Positions 23,067 to 35,207 of a DNA stretch of 64,000 nt are shown one piece after another. The position numbers and the translations under genes are program-made. The number at the start of each line of letters is the position of its first letter. Position 1 is the first letter of the stretch. The notes beneath the pieces were generated by a model that was given only the letters and a program-made list of their open reading frames with translations, was not told the origin of the DNA and made no database searches. This DNA is from Chrysomallon squamiferum (lineage: Eukaryota; Mollusca; Gastropoda; Neomphalida; Peltospiridae), in the NCBI GenBank assembly GCA_012295275.1, contig CM022671.1, forward strand, positions 15,052,956-15,116,955, in the 5' to 3' direction.

Positions 23067-24738
23067 TCAGTGATGTATACCACTGTGAAGAGAAGAGGAG
23101 CTAGCAATATGTCTGACTTCTGATCGATGAAGATCTTCCTGTGATGGAGAAGACAAAACACTTCCTGATGCCGACTGAGAAATCTGTCGACACTGCTTGC
23201 TTTTTTGACTTCCACCAATGAGAAATGTTTCAAGTTTGTCAACGCATGCTTCTTGATAATCGTGTATCCATCTAAAATGTAGAAATTTTAAAAATAAACC
23301 ACACACACAGTAATTAGTAATACATAAATAAATCAAATATTTTATACTAAATTAAACTATGTATGGGCAATTTAAAAGGCTTGTGAGAAAAATAACATAT
23401 TTACTCACCTCACATTGTTGTAATGTTCGAGACTATTCATGTGTAATTTTGAAGACTTTGGAGAAACATATTCACTCACCTGACACTGTTGAAACGTACA
23501 AGACTTCGCATGTCTTCTGGCAGTTTGTCAAGAGGAGGCCAGTCAAAGTTGTCCATTATGGGAACAATGTTGATATTACTTGTCAATGCTGTGACTATTT
23601 CCTGAAAATATCAAGGCTTTGATTCAGTCATGTCAAGATGGTGACATTTTATTAACAGACTGAAATATGATATTCTTTTAGATGACACGATATCTTACTG
23701 TGGCAGATGAATATGGTGGCCAAATTTTGCTAATAAAACAAAATACAACCTTGAAATATTGCTCTCATTTTGTTCTTTGCAGCTGTGACATCATCACTTC
23801 AGATAAATGTGACATCAGTTCAGGATTTTGTATGTGAATGTTATCTATTTTTCTTCTAGTGTACAAAACAGTTTATATTCATTTAAATTTATTTTGATGC
23901 AATAGTAAACTGTTTATAAATTATACTCTATCTCAGTCAAATTTAAAAGTTGCGTAATTTTTCAAATATACATTTTTGCACTCAGTTTCTTTAACTGTAA
24001 ACACAATTACTTGGCCATAATGAAGAATGTTAAAATACTTTGTGCACCCAGTCCTCTGTGTGGATATCATCAAGGCAACGATCCAGTGCATCGTGGGTGA
24101 GAATGACAATGAAGTTGCGAGACAGCTGAATGCTGAGGAGTAAATTCTCATCAAACTTTCCAGCGCGGAGCCGATCAATATCGAGGAAAACTGTGAAACC
24201 TCGAAGTTGCAGATGAACTTTGAGAAGACTGAAACAAAGAATGATCTTAACTGAACATTTTGAAAACTGCAGATATAATGATATGACATCTATCACCATG
24301 AATAACAATTTATTCAGTACAGAATTAATTATAACAAAAATTAAAGTGTTGGCATCCATTCAACATCTTGTGACTGTAATGTTTCTGTTATCCTTCATTA
24401 TTAGCAAAGATTATTAATTGATAGAAAGAAAACGTTACAAATACTGATATATAGATGAAAATAAAGACAATCTATAAATATACAGATGTAGAGATAGATA
24501 TAAATGCAGATTATAGATAAAGATAGACATACTGATAGAGATAGCATACAGATACAGATACAGATACAGATATAGATATAAATTATAGATGTAAAGGATT
24601 ACCTGGCTAGTTGTGAGCCACTGGATCTGCGGTAACACAGAAAGACATCAATTGAGCGCATCCCATTACTGAGACTGGCAGACAAGTCTGTCACTGGTAA
24701 TGGTGCAGCAGGTCCAACTTCAAGCCGGTCAACTATTT
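23067..24738 (-). CDS. SARM1: SARM1 exons 9-12: TIR NADase domain
   Basis: Exons 24603-24738, 24039-24228, 23480-23601 and 23067-23271. The TIR begins near residue 730 ([17 protein letters not shown]) and continues through [16 protein letters not shown], the BB-loop LRAGKF, ARNF-like SRNFIVIL and DWVHK. The first codon of exon 11 (23599-23601) is Glu810, aligned with the catalytic Glu642 of human SARM1. [11 protein letters not shown] and [16 protein letters not shown] close the domain. A Ser-rich tail of about 45 residues follows, ending at the TGA at 23067-23069. Confidence 0.94.
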
Positions 24739-27700
24739 CTGAAAACAACATTTACATGAAGCTTAATTAAGAATACAATAATCAGATAAATTCTTTTATT
24801 AAATTGGCACATAAACAAAAATAAACACATTGCACACCTGAGTACATGCACATTTTTTGGCACATCTCTTTTTAAGTATGCCCTGCATTACTAAATTACA
24901 TGTGTTTGTATGTGTATGGTTACATCTGTATGTGCATGCAGACAACTGGTATGTGTTTGTCATGTGTATGTAATTAAGAACTTTAATCTTACCATCTGTA
25001 TGTTGAATGATTTTTCTGCGATGAATACTGTTATTAATGCCACACTCGTTACGAAGTTCATCTTCCGTAAGACAGTGTAACATGTATTTATCTACTCCTT
25101 GTCGCAGCATGTTGTAAGTATACTGGGACAAGTCAGGAAACAATCCCATAAGCCAGTTGTCCAGACCTGTCGGATCACATGATGTATAATCTGCAGTGAT
25201 TTTTAATGATTTCAGTTCTCGCATAAATCTGAGAGGGGGAAAAAGAATGACATCATTAATTATAAAAAAAACCAGGCTTAAGTTAAATGAACTACAAAAA
25301 GAAATTAATTAATTAATGAGAAATAATATAATAATTTATTGGAATTTCTAATTTACAGAAAGTTAAGGTATAATCTAAAAGAAATGAAAAAGGTATTTTA
25401 GAAGAATAAAACAATAAATTATATATTTAATAAAACAATTGTAGCTTTATGGTTAGTTAATGCTTTGGAACAATTTCACTCTTTCACAAACTTAACAATT
25501 CCATAATTTGTAAAGAAAACACACATTACGTTAGCTTTGATAATTCAAATAAATTTATAACAGAGTATTCAAATCATTCAGTCCACTGTCTATTTTAACA
25601 AATATGGGCAAATACTGTCTCTGTACCTTTCTTTATGTGAATACTACAACTCATTCAGTCTACTATTTTATATTTTAACAAATGGTCTCTGAACTCTCTT
25701 TCTGAAGATGCTTCAAGTTATTCAGTTCAGTATTCTGTAAGACTTTCTTACAATACTCTTGAGTTATTCACTTCATTATTTTGCATTCTAAGAAATGTCA
25801 ACAACTATTGCTTTCTGTACCTATTCCTGCCAATACTCTGGGTCATGCAATCTACTTTTCTGTGTTCTAAGAAATGTCAACAACTACTGCTTTCTGTACC
25901 TATTCCTGCCAATACTCTGGGTCATTCAATCTGCTTTTCTATGTTCTAAGAAATGTCAACAGATACCTCTTTTTGACAATACTTTGGGTCATTCCCAGGC
26001 TGTCTTGCAGATCTTCATCTGTGATAATGAGCAGCAAATCTCCATCTACTTGAGCATTTTCAAAGTAGGAGCAATAATTTGAGAAACCGACCTGAAACAA
26101 TTTTTTTGAATTTTCAATTCATTGACATAAAGATATCTTATATTTTTTCATACATTAATTTAAGCCCAGTAGTCAATGTGTTTTTTTTTTTTTTTTTTTT
26201 TTTTTTTTTCTGGATATATTATATAAAAAATAAACAAAAACACCAAATTTAACTAGTTCCCCCAAATACTAATAAATCAGATGTCTATATCAAAGACGTT
26301 TCCCAAAATAAGTCATGCCTCTGTTATAGTTAATGGTCTGACCAAATTTTTCAACATGTCTCATTTTAGCTAGTTTTTTCTCCAATCTGAGCGTTCTGTT
26401 ACCTGTGAGACCCAATAGACAACATCAGTGACTGTCCACAGTGGCACTTGCTGAGACAAGGTATGCGGAATCTTTTCTCCGATTGTCTTGAGTGCTTCAG
26501 CAGCCAACTTTGAAGCCACATCATTAGGGCTGCTTGCCAATTTTTTCAGTGGCTCCACAGCATTGATGTCATAAAATATCTGAAATTATCAACACAAAAA
26601 CAAAATCATCTAAAAGTATAAGTGATGTCACTGTGCTATATGAAGAACTTTATAAATCCTAAAAATATTTTTTAAACTTTAATTCCTAGAGATAATTACT
26701 ACTAGACATAATTAATAATATAATATTTGTTTTCCAGAGGATTCATAATTGTAGAACATGGTTTCTTTGAAAGTAATTTAACTGTTATTTATATCTATTG
26801 AATCTACTTTAGATTAAAATAAATAAATAAATATATATATCTGAACTTACCTCTTGTCGACCCTGTTCTGCTTTTATTGAAGCCTCCATTGCAAAGTGAA
26901 ATGCTGCCAAAGCCTGAGCCTCCATTCTACGGCTGAACAGCAATGGAATAAGATGTTTTAACCAGTTCTTGTCACGTCCTTGTTTGTGACTAAGATCACT
27001 TTGAGCAAAAACTGATGGTTTATTTGAGCTTATGAAAGGCAGAACAAGATCCAGAGTACCCGATTTAACAACTGAAGCTTCTAGTTCTTTGTTGGCAACC
27101 AGTGCGCTAACAGCAAGACATGCGTAATACCTGACACTGTTATCTTCACTGAATGCCAAAGGAAACAACCATTCTGGGACTTTTCGTCTTGCCATCACCT
27201 CCTGATTTTCAGAACCTCCAAAGAGAGACAGGTTTGCCAGAGCTTTAGCACAGCGTCTTAGAACATCAGTGTTGCTGCAACGACACCAGTGAAGGATCAC
27301 ATCAAGGCCACCGAGGCTGAGTACTCGTGTGCATGTCTCTTCAGACAATTTGAAAAGATTCTCTAAAATTCCTGTAGCTGCTTTAGCAAGGTTTAAATTT
27401 CCAATGGCATTCCTTGTCATATAAACTACAATATCAAGTCCAATTCTTGAAACTCTTTCTCTGTTCTTTATTGACATTACCTACAAGATAAAAAATACAA
27501 AATAAAATTTATATATGCTTTTGAAAGTAAATTGTACCAAACCTTAATTAATCTAGGCAAAGTGTGCTACAGTGTACTTTCAAAGTTTCTTTAAAGATTC
27601 TGGAATTTAGGCTATGCCACTTTGTCACCCATGAACTATTTGTTTTATGAGGAAAATTCAAAATGGTTGCCACCAAGATAAACTACGCAATGTTTTTTTT

Positions 27701-29209
27701 CTTAAAATAATACATACAGAAATATTTTGAATTTAGACTTAATATGTGGGTCATATTTGCACATTGGTATAAACCTCTGTATTCCCTGACACTAAAAGTT
27801 CATAAGTCACTAGTTAAATAAGTTTTCTCTATCTTTATCAGAGTTAGGTGGGTCAATTTTATTTGAATCAAAATGTGGTCCTATTGTTCAGTGCTGCAAT
27901 ACAGACCATTAAAATACATAATCAGGTTTGTTTACATACACCAGTGTCTTCCTTAACCTTTAAAATAGTTCAAAGTGAATGTGATATTCTTATTCTACTT
28001 GCCTGCTCTAAAAGATCTGCTGAAATTATAAGCAATTCTTCAGGAGCATCTGCACAGTTGTCTACAAGCATGTCCAAAAGTCCTTCTAATCTCACTATGT
28101 CACAGAGGCCATAAGCCAGGTCCCTGCCATACACAGGAGTGTCCCATGCTTCTTTGATGACATTTAAAATATGATTTAGAATCACACACTGAACCCCAAT
28201 TCCTTGGTTTGGAATCTTCAGCTGGTTGATGTAACTTTCAAGTTTTGTAGACAGGGTCTGGTAAGTCAGTTTCAGATTGTGTCGATGTTTAACCTGATTG
28301 AAGCCACGAGGGAACCGGAAGGGATACTTAGAACAAAAAGATGATCCAGTGGAACCTTCCTCTTCTTCTGGAGATGGTGGACCTGTGCTGCTGTTGTCAG
28401 TATCATTATCAAGAAGCTTTAGATTTTTAGGACCTAATTTCATACACATTGGAAAATCAACTTCATCTTCATCCCGATCTTCAGAATCATCCTGTTTAAT
28501 GGAACCAATTCAGTAACGTTAGAATGATCGTAAGGAAAAACACTGATAACTATCTCAAAGTATGTTACAAAAATTACAACTGTGTTAAATACAAACAAAA
28601 AGGAAAGAGATAACACTATGAAATAAAATAACTTGCAACATATTGTTTTGTGTTCCACATAATTTATATTTTAAATTCAATCACATTCAGAGCAAAAAAA
28701 AAAAGTAGAAAATTGCTTTAGTGATTAGTAGATCAATACATTTTTTTCAAAATTTTAGAACAAAATAAAAAAGTTCAGTACCTGTGGAATTGGTTCCAAA
28801 ATCTGGCTTCGTCTGCAACTGATTTTTCTTTCTTTTACTTCAATTTTCTCCTGTTTGTCCTCCATATTAGACAGGTCTAGGTACGTTTTTGAATGCACAG
28901 AAATTTGTTTGTTAGAATCTGACTTGCTGGGAATATCATTTGTATCACTGCTGTCTACTGATGATGATACATGAAAAACATGTCTGTTCATTTGTTCTTT
29001 TATAAGTGCTGCATCAGACTGAGTCCTCTCAAAGGGCTGGTACTGTTCTGTATCCTGTGACTTGTTCATTGCTGAGGATTTATATCGGGTTCCATTATCT
29101 GAATCCATGACACACTCCAACCGAGTAACTTCTGGAATTATTTTTGTGACCTACAGAAATTTAAAATATTTAATTTTTATGATAATTTTAATAAAACTTG
29201 TATAGTTTA

Positions 29210-29245
<36 letters not shown>

Positions 29246-30625
29246 ACATCAATGGTGAGGAAACTGCTGACATAACTGTTAATAATGTCATCACTGATTG
29301 GATAACACTATTATTATTTACATACAAACACATTAAATTGTACAATATTATTAATTTTCCTTTTTCAGACATTTAATTACTGTTACCAGTAATCATTCCC
29401 TATCTGTTGTTTTAATTAAATTATAAATTCCTGCATTCCCCCCAAACAAGAACCATTTAAATCTCATGAATGGAAAAATTAATCACAGTCATACCAAATT
29501 TAACTTGTCTACATGGTTTACCTGTAATAAAAGCAGTCCAAATTCAAAAAGGTAACTAACAGTCAATATAACCATTTGATTCTGAAGAAAGAAAACATTA
29601 ATTGATATATATACATACATATATATATACTTACAACAGTGGAGGAATTCAAGTGTTTAATTTGCTGTGAGCCTGATAACAATTAAAAATTATTTTAATT
29701 ACAAAAACAGACATATGCTTTAATCCAAAAAAATATAAAAGGTGTGACTGTAAACATGTGCTCTTTAAAAATAATTTTTGTCTCAGTGATGAAGAATTGG
29801 TACAAAATCTGCAAAAAGGTACATTTTCATCAGCCCAGATTACATATATCTATGATGGAAATTGTTTTCTCACATTAATCTATGAAAATGAGGTAGAATC
29901 TGAGAATCAAGAATAAGAAAAAGCTTTCTTCATTTGTTTTTCCTCAGAATCCTAACATAGTCTCCTGATAACAATGTTATATATAAGCAGTAAATTCAGA
30001 AATGCTACAGAAATGATCACAAGTGTGCCTGATACACATTTAAACAATTTAAATCTTGATACGAAATATTTGGTAAAGCTTTTGATGACGAGGCATGGAA
30101 TAACACACTGCTAGACTGCCATTTTTACAACCTCCTATTTAACAACATTACATTTTTATCATATTATAACTATAAACAAAAAGCGAGATGGAAACAAATA
30201 AGCAGGTGAAATGAGATATATGTCATGAGTGACGAACTAAGCTGAGAGTTAACAGTTATGTATGTCTTTTTAATACTTGCACTACCAGCAGAACAACATA
30301 TTGAAACGAAACATTCTGTAAAATGTCTTCTGAGAGCTACATATCTAAAGTGGAGGATATATCAGTCATTACTTCACCACTGAGCACAGCCTCTATCTAG
30401 CACGTTAGGATGTTTATTTGTATAGTAGACCGAATATTTACCTCAGTGATTCATCATAATTATCCATTCGTCGGACGTAAAATACTTCGCGATTAATGTC
30501 AATACATTGCTATTAAAATGATTATAAGATATAAAAATAAAACCTTTAAATGCACACAAATTATGTCATTATATAACTGTTTACATACCTTCACTAATCA
30601 TCATTACGTCGAATGTCAAGAACAT
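23067..30625 (-). CDS. SARM1: SARM1: ARM, SAM and TIR-domain NAD+ hydrolase
   Basis: Twelve coding exons on the minus strand: 30589-30625, 29635-29672, 28782-29150, 28003-28491, 26851-27480, 26403-26579, 25967-26091, 24993-25228, 24603-24738, 24039-24228, 23480-23601 and 23067-23271. They total 2,754 bases, or 917 residues plus stop, and every phase agrees. SARM1 senses the NMN/NAD+ ratio through its ARM domain, forms an octamer through its SAM domains and destroys NAD+ with its TIR domain, driving axon degeneration; it is also linked to innate immunity. Conserved marks seen: [18 protein letters not shown] in the ARM ligand region, [12 protein letters not shown], two SAM domains, the TIR motif DVFLCYRRS, and DWVHK followed by Glu810, the counterpart of human Glu642. 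The start at 30625 is the first ATG after an in-frame TAA (30626-30628). The N-terminus is longer than in vertebrates, and one intron has a GC donor. Confidence 0.95.
24447..24592. repeat. Imperfect GATA/GATACA tandem repeat
   Basis: A run of GATA-, GATACA- and GATATA-type units in a SARM1 intron ends about 10 bases from the donor of the exon that begins the TIR domain. Confidence 0.85.
24993..26091 (-). CDS. SARM1: SARM1 exons 7-8: tandem SAM domains
   Basis: Exon 7 (25967-26091) holds the core of SAM 1 ([30 protein letters not shown]); its donor is GTATCT. Exon 8 (24993-25228) holds the end of SAM 1 ([10 protein letters not shown]) and all of SAM 2 ([32 protein letters not shown]). In the family these domains assemble the octameric ring. 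The intron between these exons contains a degenerate tandem array derived from exon 7. Confidence 0.93.
25560..25992 (-). repeat. Tandem array derived from the 3' end of SARM1 exon 7
   Basis: On the minus strand, units begin at 25992 (inside the exon), 25925, 25846, 25767, 25721, 25654 and 25577, giving spacings of 67, 79, 79, 46, 67 and 77 bases. Each opens with an ATGACCCA/ATAACT/ATGA word followed by an AGTATT core. The first copy is the real exon end plus its donor. The next two copies are nearly identical to each other and keep an AGGTACAG donor-like sequence; later copies are increasingly diverged. Confidence 0.85.
26180..26209. repeat. Poly-T run
   Basis: A long T homopolymer in the SARM1 intron between exons 6 and 7. 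Confidence 0.9.
26403..28491 (-). CDS. SARM1: SARM1 exons 4-6: armadillo-repeat sensor domain
   Basis: Exons 28003-28491, 26851-27480 and 26403-26579, about 386 codons, all phase 0. After an acidic, Ser-rich start come repeated helices typical of the SARM1 ARM region: [28 protein letters not shown] continuing with [50 protein letters not shown] and VEPLKKL. The Trp and Arg that contact NAD+ in the human protein (in EEAW and VGRE) have counterparts here (EAW, YGRD). The end of exon 6 enters the first SAM domain. Confidence 0.93.
28001..28003 (-). other. Non-canonical GC splice donor in SARM1
   Basis: Exon 4 ends in CAG and the intron opens with GCAAGT, the typical form of a GC-AG intron. The frame has no usable GT before its stop, and joining to the acceptor at 27481 gives the expected ARM sequence (LLEQ then [10 protein letters not shown]) in phase. 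Confidence 0.82.
28782..30625 (-). CDS. SARM1: SARM1 exons 1-3: extended N-terminal region
   Basis: Exon 1 (30589-30625) runs from ATG to donor GTATGT, phase 1. Exon 2 (29635-29672, 38 bases) has a CAG acceptor and a GTAAGT donor. Exon 3 (28782-29150) is phase 0 at both ends. Together they encode about 148 residues that are Ser-, Asp- and Lys-rich with no domain I can identify, probably disordered. An in-frame stop directly upstream of the first ATG supports the start. The sequence does not show a convincing mitochondrial targeting helix of the vertebrate type. Confidence 0.7.
29212..29244. repeat. (GT)n microsatellite
   Basis: Perfect GT run in the SARM1 intron between exons 2 and 3. Confidence 0.93.
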
Positions 30626-30745
30626 TTAGTTGTCAGCTAACATGGGAGATAACTCTATAGAAGATTTGAAAATGTCAACACCGAAGTAGCTCATAGAAAA
30701 AAAATATATAACAATTACACAACAAACCAACCAACCAAAAAAAAA

Positions 30746-30848
30746 ATGGATAAATTATTATTATTTTTAAATAAAATGGATAAATTATTATTATTTTTAC
30801 AGATAAAAAGAAAAAGAAGAAAAAAGAATAATATAAATAAAAATGTAA

Positions 30849-30883
<35 letters not shown>

Positions 30884-30920
30884 ACAGTTATCATATTTGT
30901 TAATTTAATGTGGACATTAT

Positions 30921-30962
<42 letters not shown>
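30746..30962. repeat. Direct repeat, (AAAT)n and poly-T cluster
   Basis: Two identical 24-base copies beginning ATGGATAAATTATT at 30746 and 30776 are followed by (AAAT)n at 30847-30885 and a T-run at 30920-30962. Confidence 0.9.
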
Positions 30963-30963
<1 letters not shown>

Positions 30964-31981
30964 TTTGTCGCAATGTTATAAATGTTGAAATGTCACTATC
31001 AAGGTTATTGTGATCCATCAGGCTTAATGGAATGCTGGATATCTGTAAACTCTATTAAATAAATCATGTCCCTTTGAAAATGATATAAAAATTTGCATAA
31101 CTGAATTTAAAAAACTTCCATAAAGTAATTAACTGAAATAAAATTGATCTGAAAACCTGCTTTCAATCATGTTATCAGTTCTCAGACACTGAGAAAACAG
31201 ACATACACATTCATATGAAATAATTTTAGAAAAGAAAATCAACAAATTACAGATATTAGATTTTATTATTCCAAACAAAAATATACAAATAAATTGTCAG
31301 CCCAGCAATTATAGGTTTATAAATGCAACAGTGAAGCCAAGCTTGTGCTTTGAAATTCTTTAAAACAAGATTCACTAAATATGTGTAAAGCATTTCACCA
31401 CAACTTTCATATGTTAAATCTTTTCTTTCTTTTTATCTTTCTAAACACCATCATAAAACAAAAAATTGTTTATATGTACATACACACCCACACATACATA
31501 ATATTAACATACACACACACACACACACAAAAAAAAAAAGAAAAGAAAAAGAAATCTCCTATAATTTAAATGTACCATGAATAATTTCCTAAATATTTTT
31601 TTTTCCACCGATTTTTAAAGACTATCCCCAAAACATGACAGTGACTGTTAATATAATGTGAAAATATTGATATATTAAGTGCAGAGCTAATATAAATATA
31701 ACAACTGATATTTAAATAATCTTAGCATATTGTGGTGTATTTAAGTATTTATTTTATATAATATTCATAAATTTAATATTTACTATTTTCATGTTTAGGG
31801 GGGGGGGAAATCCAAATAAATTGTTACTGAAATATTCATTTTACATAATTTTTTATCAATTACCATTATAGTGATTAATCATTAGGATCCAAAAATATAT
31901 TTCTGATTTTGTAATTTCTGAATAGTAATTCTGTACTCACAAATCATTTTAAAATATCAATAATAATTACCTCCAGATATC

Positions 31982-32009
31982 TTTATCTATCTATCTATCT
32001 ATCTATCTA
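31982..32009. repeat. (ATCT)n microsatellite
   Basis: Seven perfect tetranucleotide units in intergenic DNA. Confidence 0.93.
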
Positions 32010-34188
32010 AACAAATCTGTCAAAACCATAAAAACTAGTTATTAATATATTTTTTAATTTTTAATTTATTAATTTTTTTCGATTTCTTCAATAATTTATA
32101 TTAACACAAATCAAATATTTACAGTATACATCAGTTATGATATTTTATACATGTAAATTCTTACAAGGCAAAATAAAAAAATATAAATATAAATATCACA
32201 ATGTTATATCTCTAAGCATACTTATATCTCAACCACATTTTTTAATAACATTTTATTTACACTGTACTAACATTTAAGCAAGTCAGTTGTTTAAATGGTA
32301 GCTACATACTAAGATTATACACTTCTGTTATTTAAAACAACAATAAACAAACAAGCCTTCTTAAATGTTACAGGTTAAAATACAATGTGGAGCTAATTAT
32401 GATAATGGCTAATTTATTTTAGATTTATTATTGTAATAAAAAGAAAGACAAGGTCTTTTTGTAAGCAATAATTGTTTTATAATGTAGGAAAATTAACTGT
32501 AAACAAGATTCTAAAGCACACATCAAAGAACAAGATTGTCAACAAAATAAATGACACTTAATCACTTTTATGTAAAAACTGTGAAACTGAAATTAAAACA
32601 CATTAAAAACACATCAATGCAGATAACACAGCAAACCAATGACCAGTCTATAAAGTATTCTGCAATAACAAGAAAATAAAATCAACTAGAAATATAGAAC
32701 AAAAACTCAGTAATTATTTTTACTTACACAGGATTATTAGATACAATTTATTCTTTGAAAAAAAAAAAAAAAAAAATATAAAACAAATACATTAGTAATC
32801 TGTTTCAGCTTTGTCTATACTAATGTTTTTAAAATGTTATTATTTAAAACAAGTGTGTTTTGATACTGAATTTCAAACAACCAACAAATTTATGTGGAAA
32901 ATGAGTAAAAATCAATAATATTTAACTAACTGAGAAATCTTCAATAGCTAATGTTCCTATAATATAATGCCTGAATCATTTTCAGGAAAAAATTTAATTA
33001 GTCCCAGTTTTAAATCTTTAATTCTGATAAGGTTATCTGAACATAAACCAGTGAGATCCATGATTTTTACAAACTTCTGGTTAAGATGATATGTTTATTA
33101 TCCTTTAATGTGGCTTTTACAGACATTCTAAGATGATAAATAATTAAACCAGTATGGTACAATATTAAAAATCAGGCAGTTTACATCCAGTCATATACAT
33201 ATTATATTACAAAAAAACCCAATTCTATTTTCAAAAATAATGCAAAACTTGATATATTTTAAAATCCACAAAACCATCCAAATTAAGAAAGTTCTTATTG
33301 TTTAATAAACATTATCATTAAGTCACAGCAATAAAAGTCAATAACGCAACATTTAGATAACAAATAGTGATAAAAACAAAGCAACCACAGTTCAAAGATC
33401 ATTTTATTTAAACTAGATTACATCATTAGATGACATAGTGGAAATCCTACTTGATTAATTACACAGTTTGTAATAGGAATATACACTGGTTAGAATAAAC
33501 ACTCATTTTAATGGTTGGTTAATCAATTGCTTATCAATATTTAAAACACACACACATAATAAAAAAAAAAAAAAAAATTAAAAATTAAAAAGGATCAAAC
33601 AAAATAAAAAAAATTAAAAAAGAAAAGAAAATAAAAAACAAATAGCAAACAAAAAAAACCAACAGTTTATTCATCAGAAATCACTTGTGAAAAAAATGAC
33701 AGATAACACACAGGATATAATACTAGTCATTTTTCAAATTAGCATATTTAGATACAAATCACATTAATGTATGTATTTTCCAATTTTTTTTTTTTTTTTA
33801 ACTTTTTTACAAATATATACCTAGAATACTGCTAATGAATTAAAAGTTAATACATTAGGTTTACAAATATTGTCTTCAAAGATAAATTATAAATATGTAA
33901 TTATTACACAGTGTCAGTTGTGTAAACAATTAAAATCTATCCATAGATATTTACCTAAAACAGAATAATACTAATTTTGCTTTAAAATTATAAATAATAA
34001 AAATAATAAATAATTAATCAAAACTAAAAGTAATAAATAATTAATAAAGAAAGAAAGAAAAAGAAAAAAGGAAAGTACATTAAACTGATCTTCTTTTTAA
34101 CAAATAAATAATAATGTTAATAACAAGGCATCATTAACAATTCAAAACGATGCTGTGCTGTGAAACACCTTTATTCACTATGTGTATA

Positions 34189-34192
<4 letters not shown>

Positions 34193-34221
<29 letters not shown>
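34193..34221. repeat. (AT)n microsatellite
   Basis: AT run about 1 kb past the HECTD4 stop codon. Confidence 0.9.
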
Positions 34222-34223
<2 letters not shown>

Positions 34224-35207
34224 AATTATTTCACATTATATGCAGATATGTCAATAACAGGTAATAGTTTATGCTTGTTACTTATACACATATATTAAAT
34301 CACAAAAATCACAAATATAAAAATCACACATGTACCATGTAACAATCAAATTGAAACATCATTTTTGGTAACAGTTTTTAACTGAACATTCAAATTCTGG
34401 TGGCCAGAATTCATATATCACTTTCTTTTCAACTAAAACATCTATAATGTGAGAACCTTTAAATCTGAACTATTATTATTACTATTAAGAGTATTATAAA
34501 ATGTTCATACAAAGCAATCCTAAAAATGATAGGTTGAACTTAAGAAAGTCAATGATGATGCACTGTTGTGATATTTAACAACAGAAAACTATTGAAAAAC
34601 AACACAGTTTGATATGTTATAACACTGGGTTATGTTTCACAAAGGCCTTTTATCTTTATTTAAACTAATATTATACTTCTTGCCTCCCCTTTCTCTGAAC
34701 AATAAACTATTTTTAGAAATATAATCTGTTCATGCTATATTTAAATAATGCTAAATAAACTTGTTTAAAAAATCAGCCTATAAAACAGTGTCCTGATTAA
34801 ATGATAACTTGTCTTCTTCAACTGCCACAATGGCTGACAGATTTATTAATTTCAATTCACCTTTTACTAACTTAACCTTTGTTTAAGCCTTCACCTATAT
34901 ATTTCTAAGGCCTTTTCAAAGAAAAACTGTGATCTTAACAAAAGTAGAACTGCTAATCACAGTGTTGCTAATAACTGATATGAAATACATTGACAAAAAC
35001 TTGTTAATATAGTGACACTTTAAACATTTAATGAGGGTTGATATATTCACTCCAGTTAACTATACACAATCCTTTTTCTGAGGTTAGTAAAATAAGTTTT
35101 TTTCAGCTGGCACTGAACAACATGTAAAAAGCAAAATCATGTTTTGACACACAGAAGGTATTAATTTCAAGCCAACAGAGAAACACATTTAATGTGAAGT
35201 TTAATTT

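Larger units (their letters stand above)
30626..35207. other. Intergenic region between SARM1 and HECTD4
   Basis: Very AT-rich DNA with SARM1 promoter and 5' UTR at the low-coordinate side and HECTD4 3' UTR at the other. I see no supported exon. Contents include a 24-base direct repeat spaced 30 bases apart (30746-30769 and 30776-30799), an (AAAT)n run, a 43-base T-run, a (CA)n run, an (ATCT)n run and an (AT)n run. Minus-strand AATAAA signals exist, for example at 34655-34660 and 34170-34175, but the one used for HECTD4 cannot be chosen from sequence. Confidence 0.6.

Noticed and set aside
24435-24638. 67-codon minus-strand frame of Tyr/Leu repeats
   Set aside because: Translation of the GATA/GATACA repeat; only the SARM1 exon bases 24603-24638 in the other frame are real coding sequence.
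30442-30467. Alternative SARM1 first exon beginning MDNYDESLR with donor GTAAAT
   Set aside because: It ends in phase 2, whereas the next exon requires phase 1; the exon at 30589-30625 fits. It could still belong to a different transcript.
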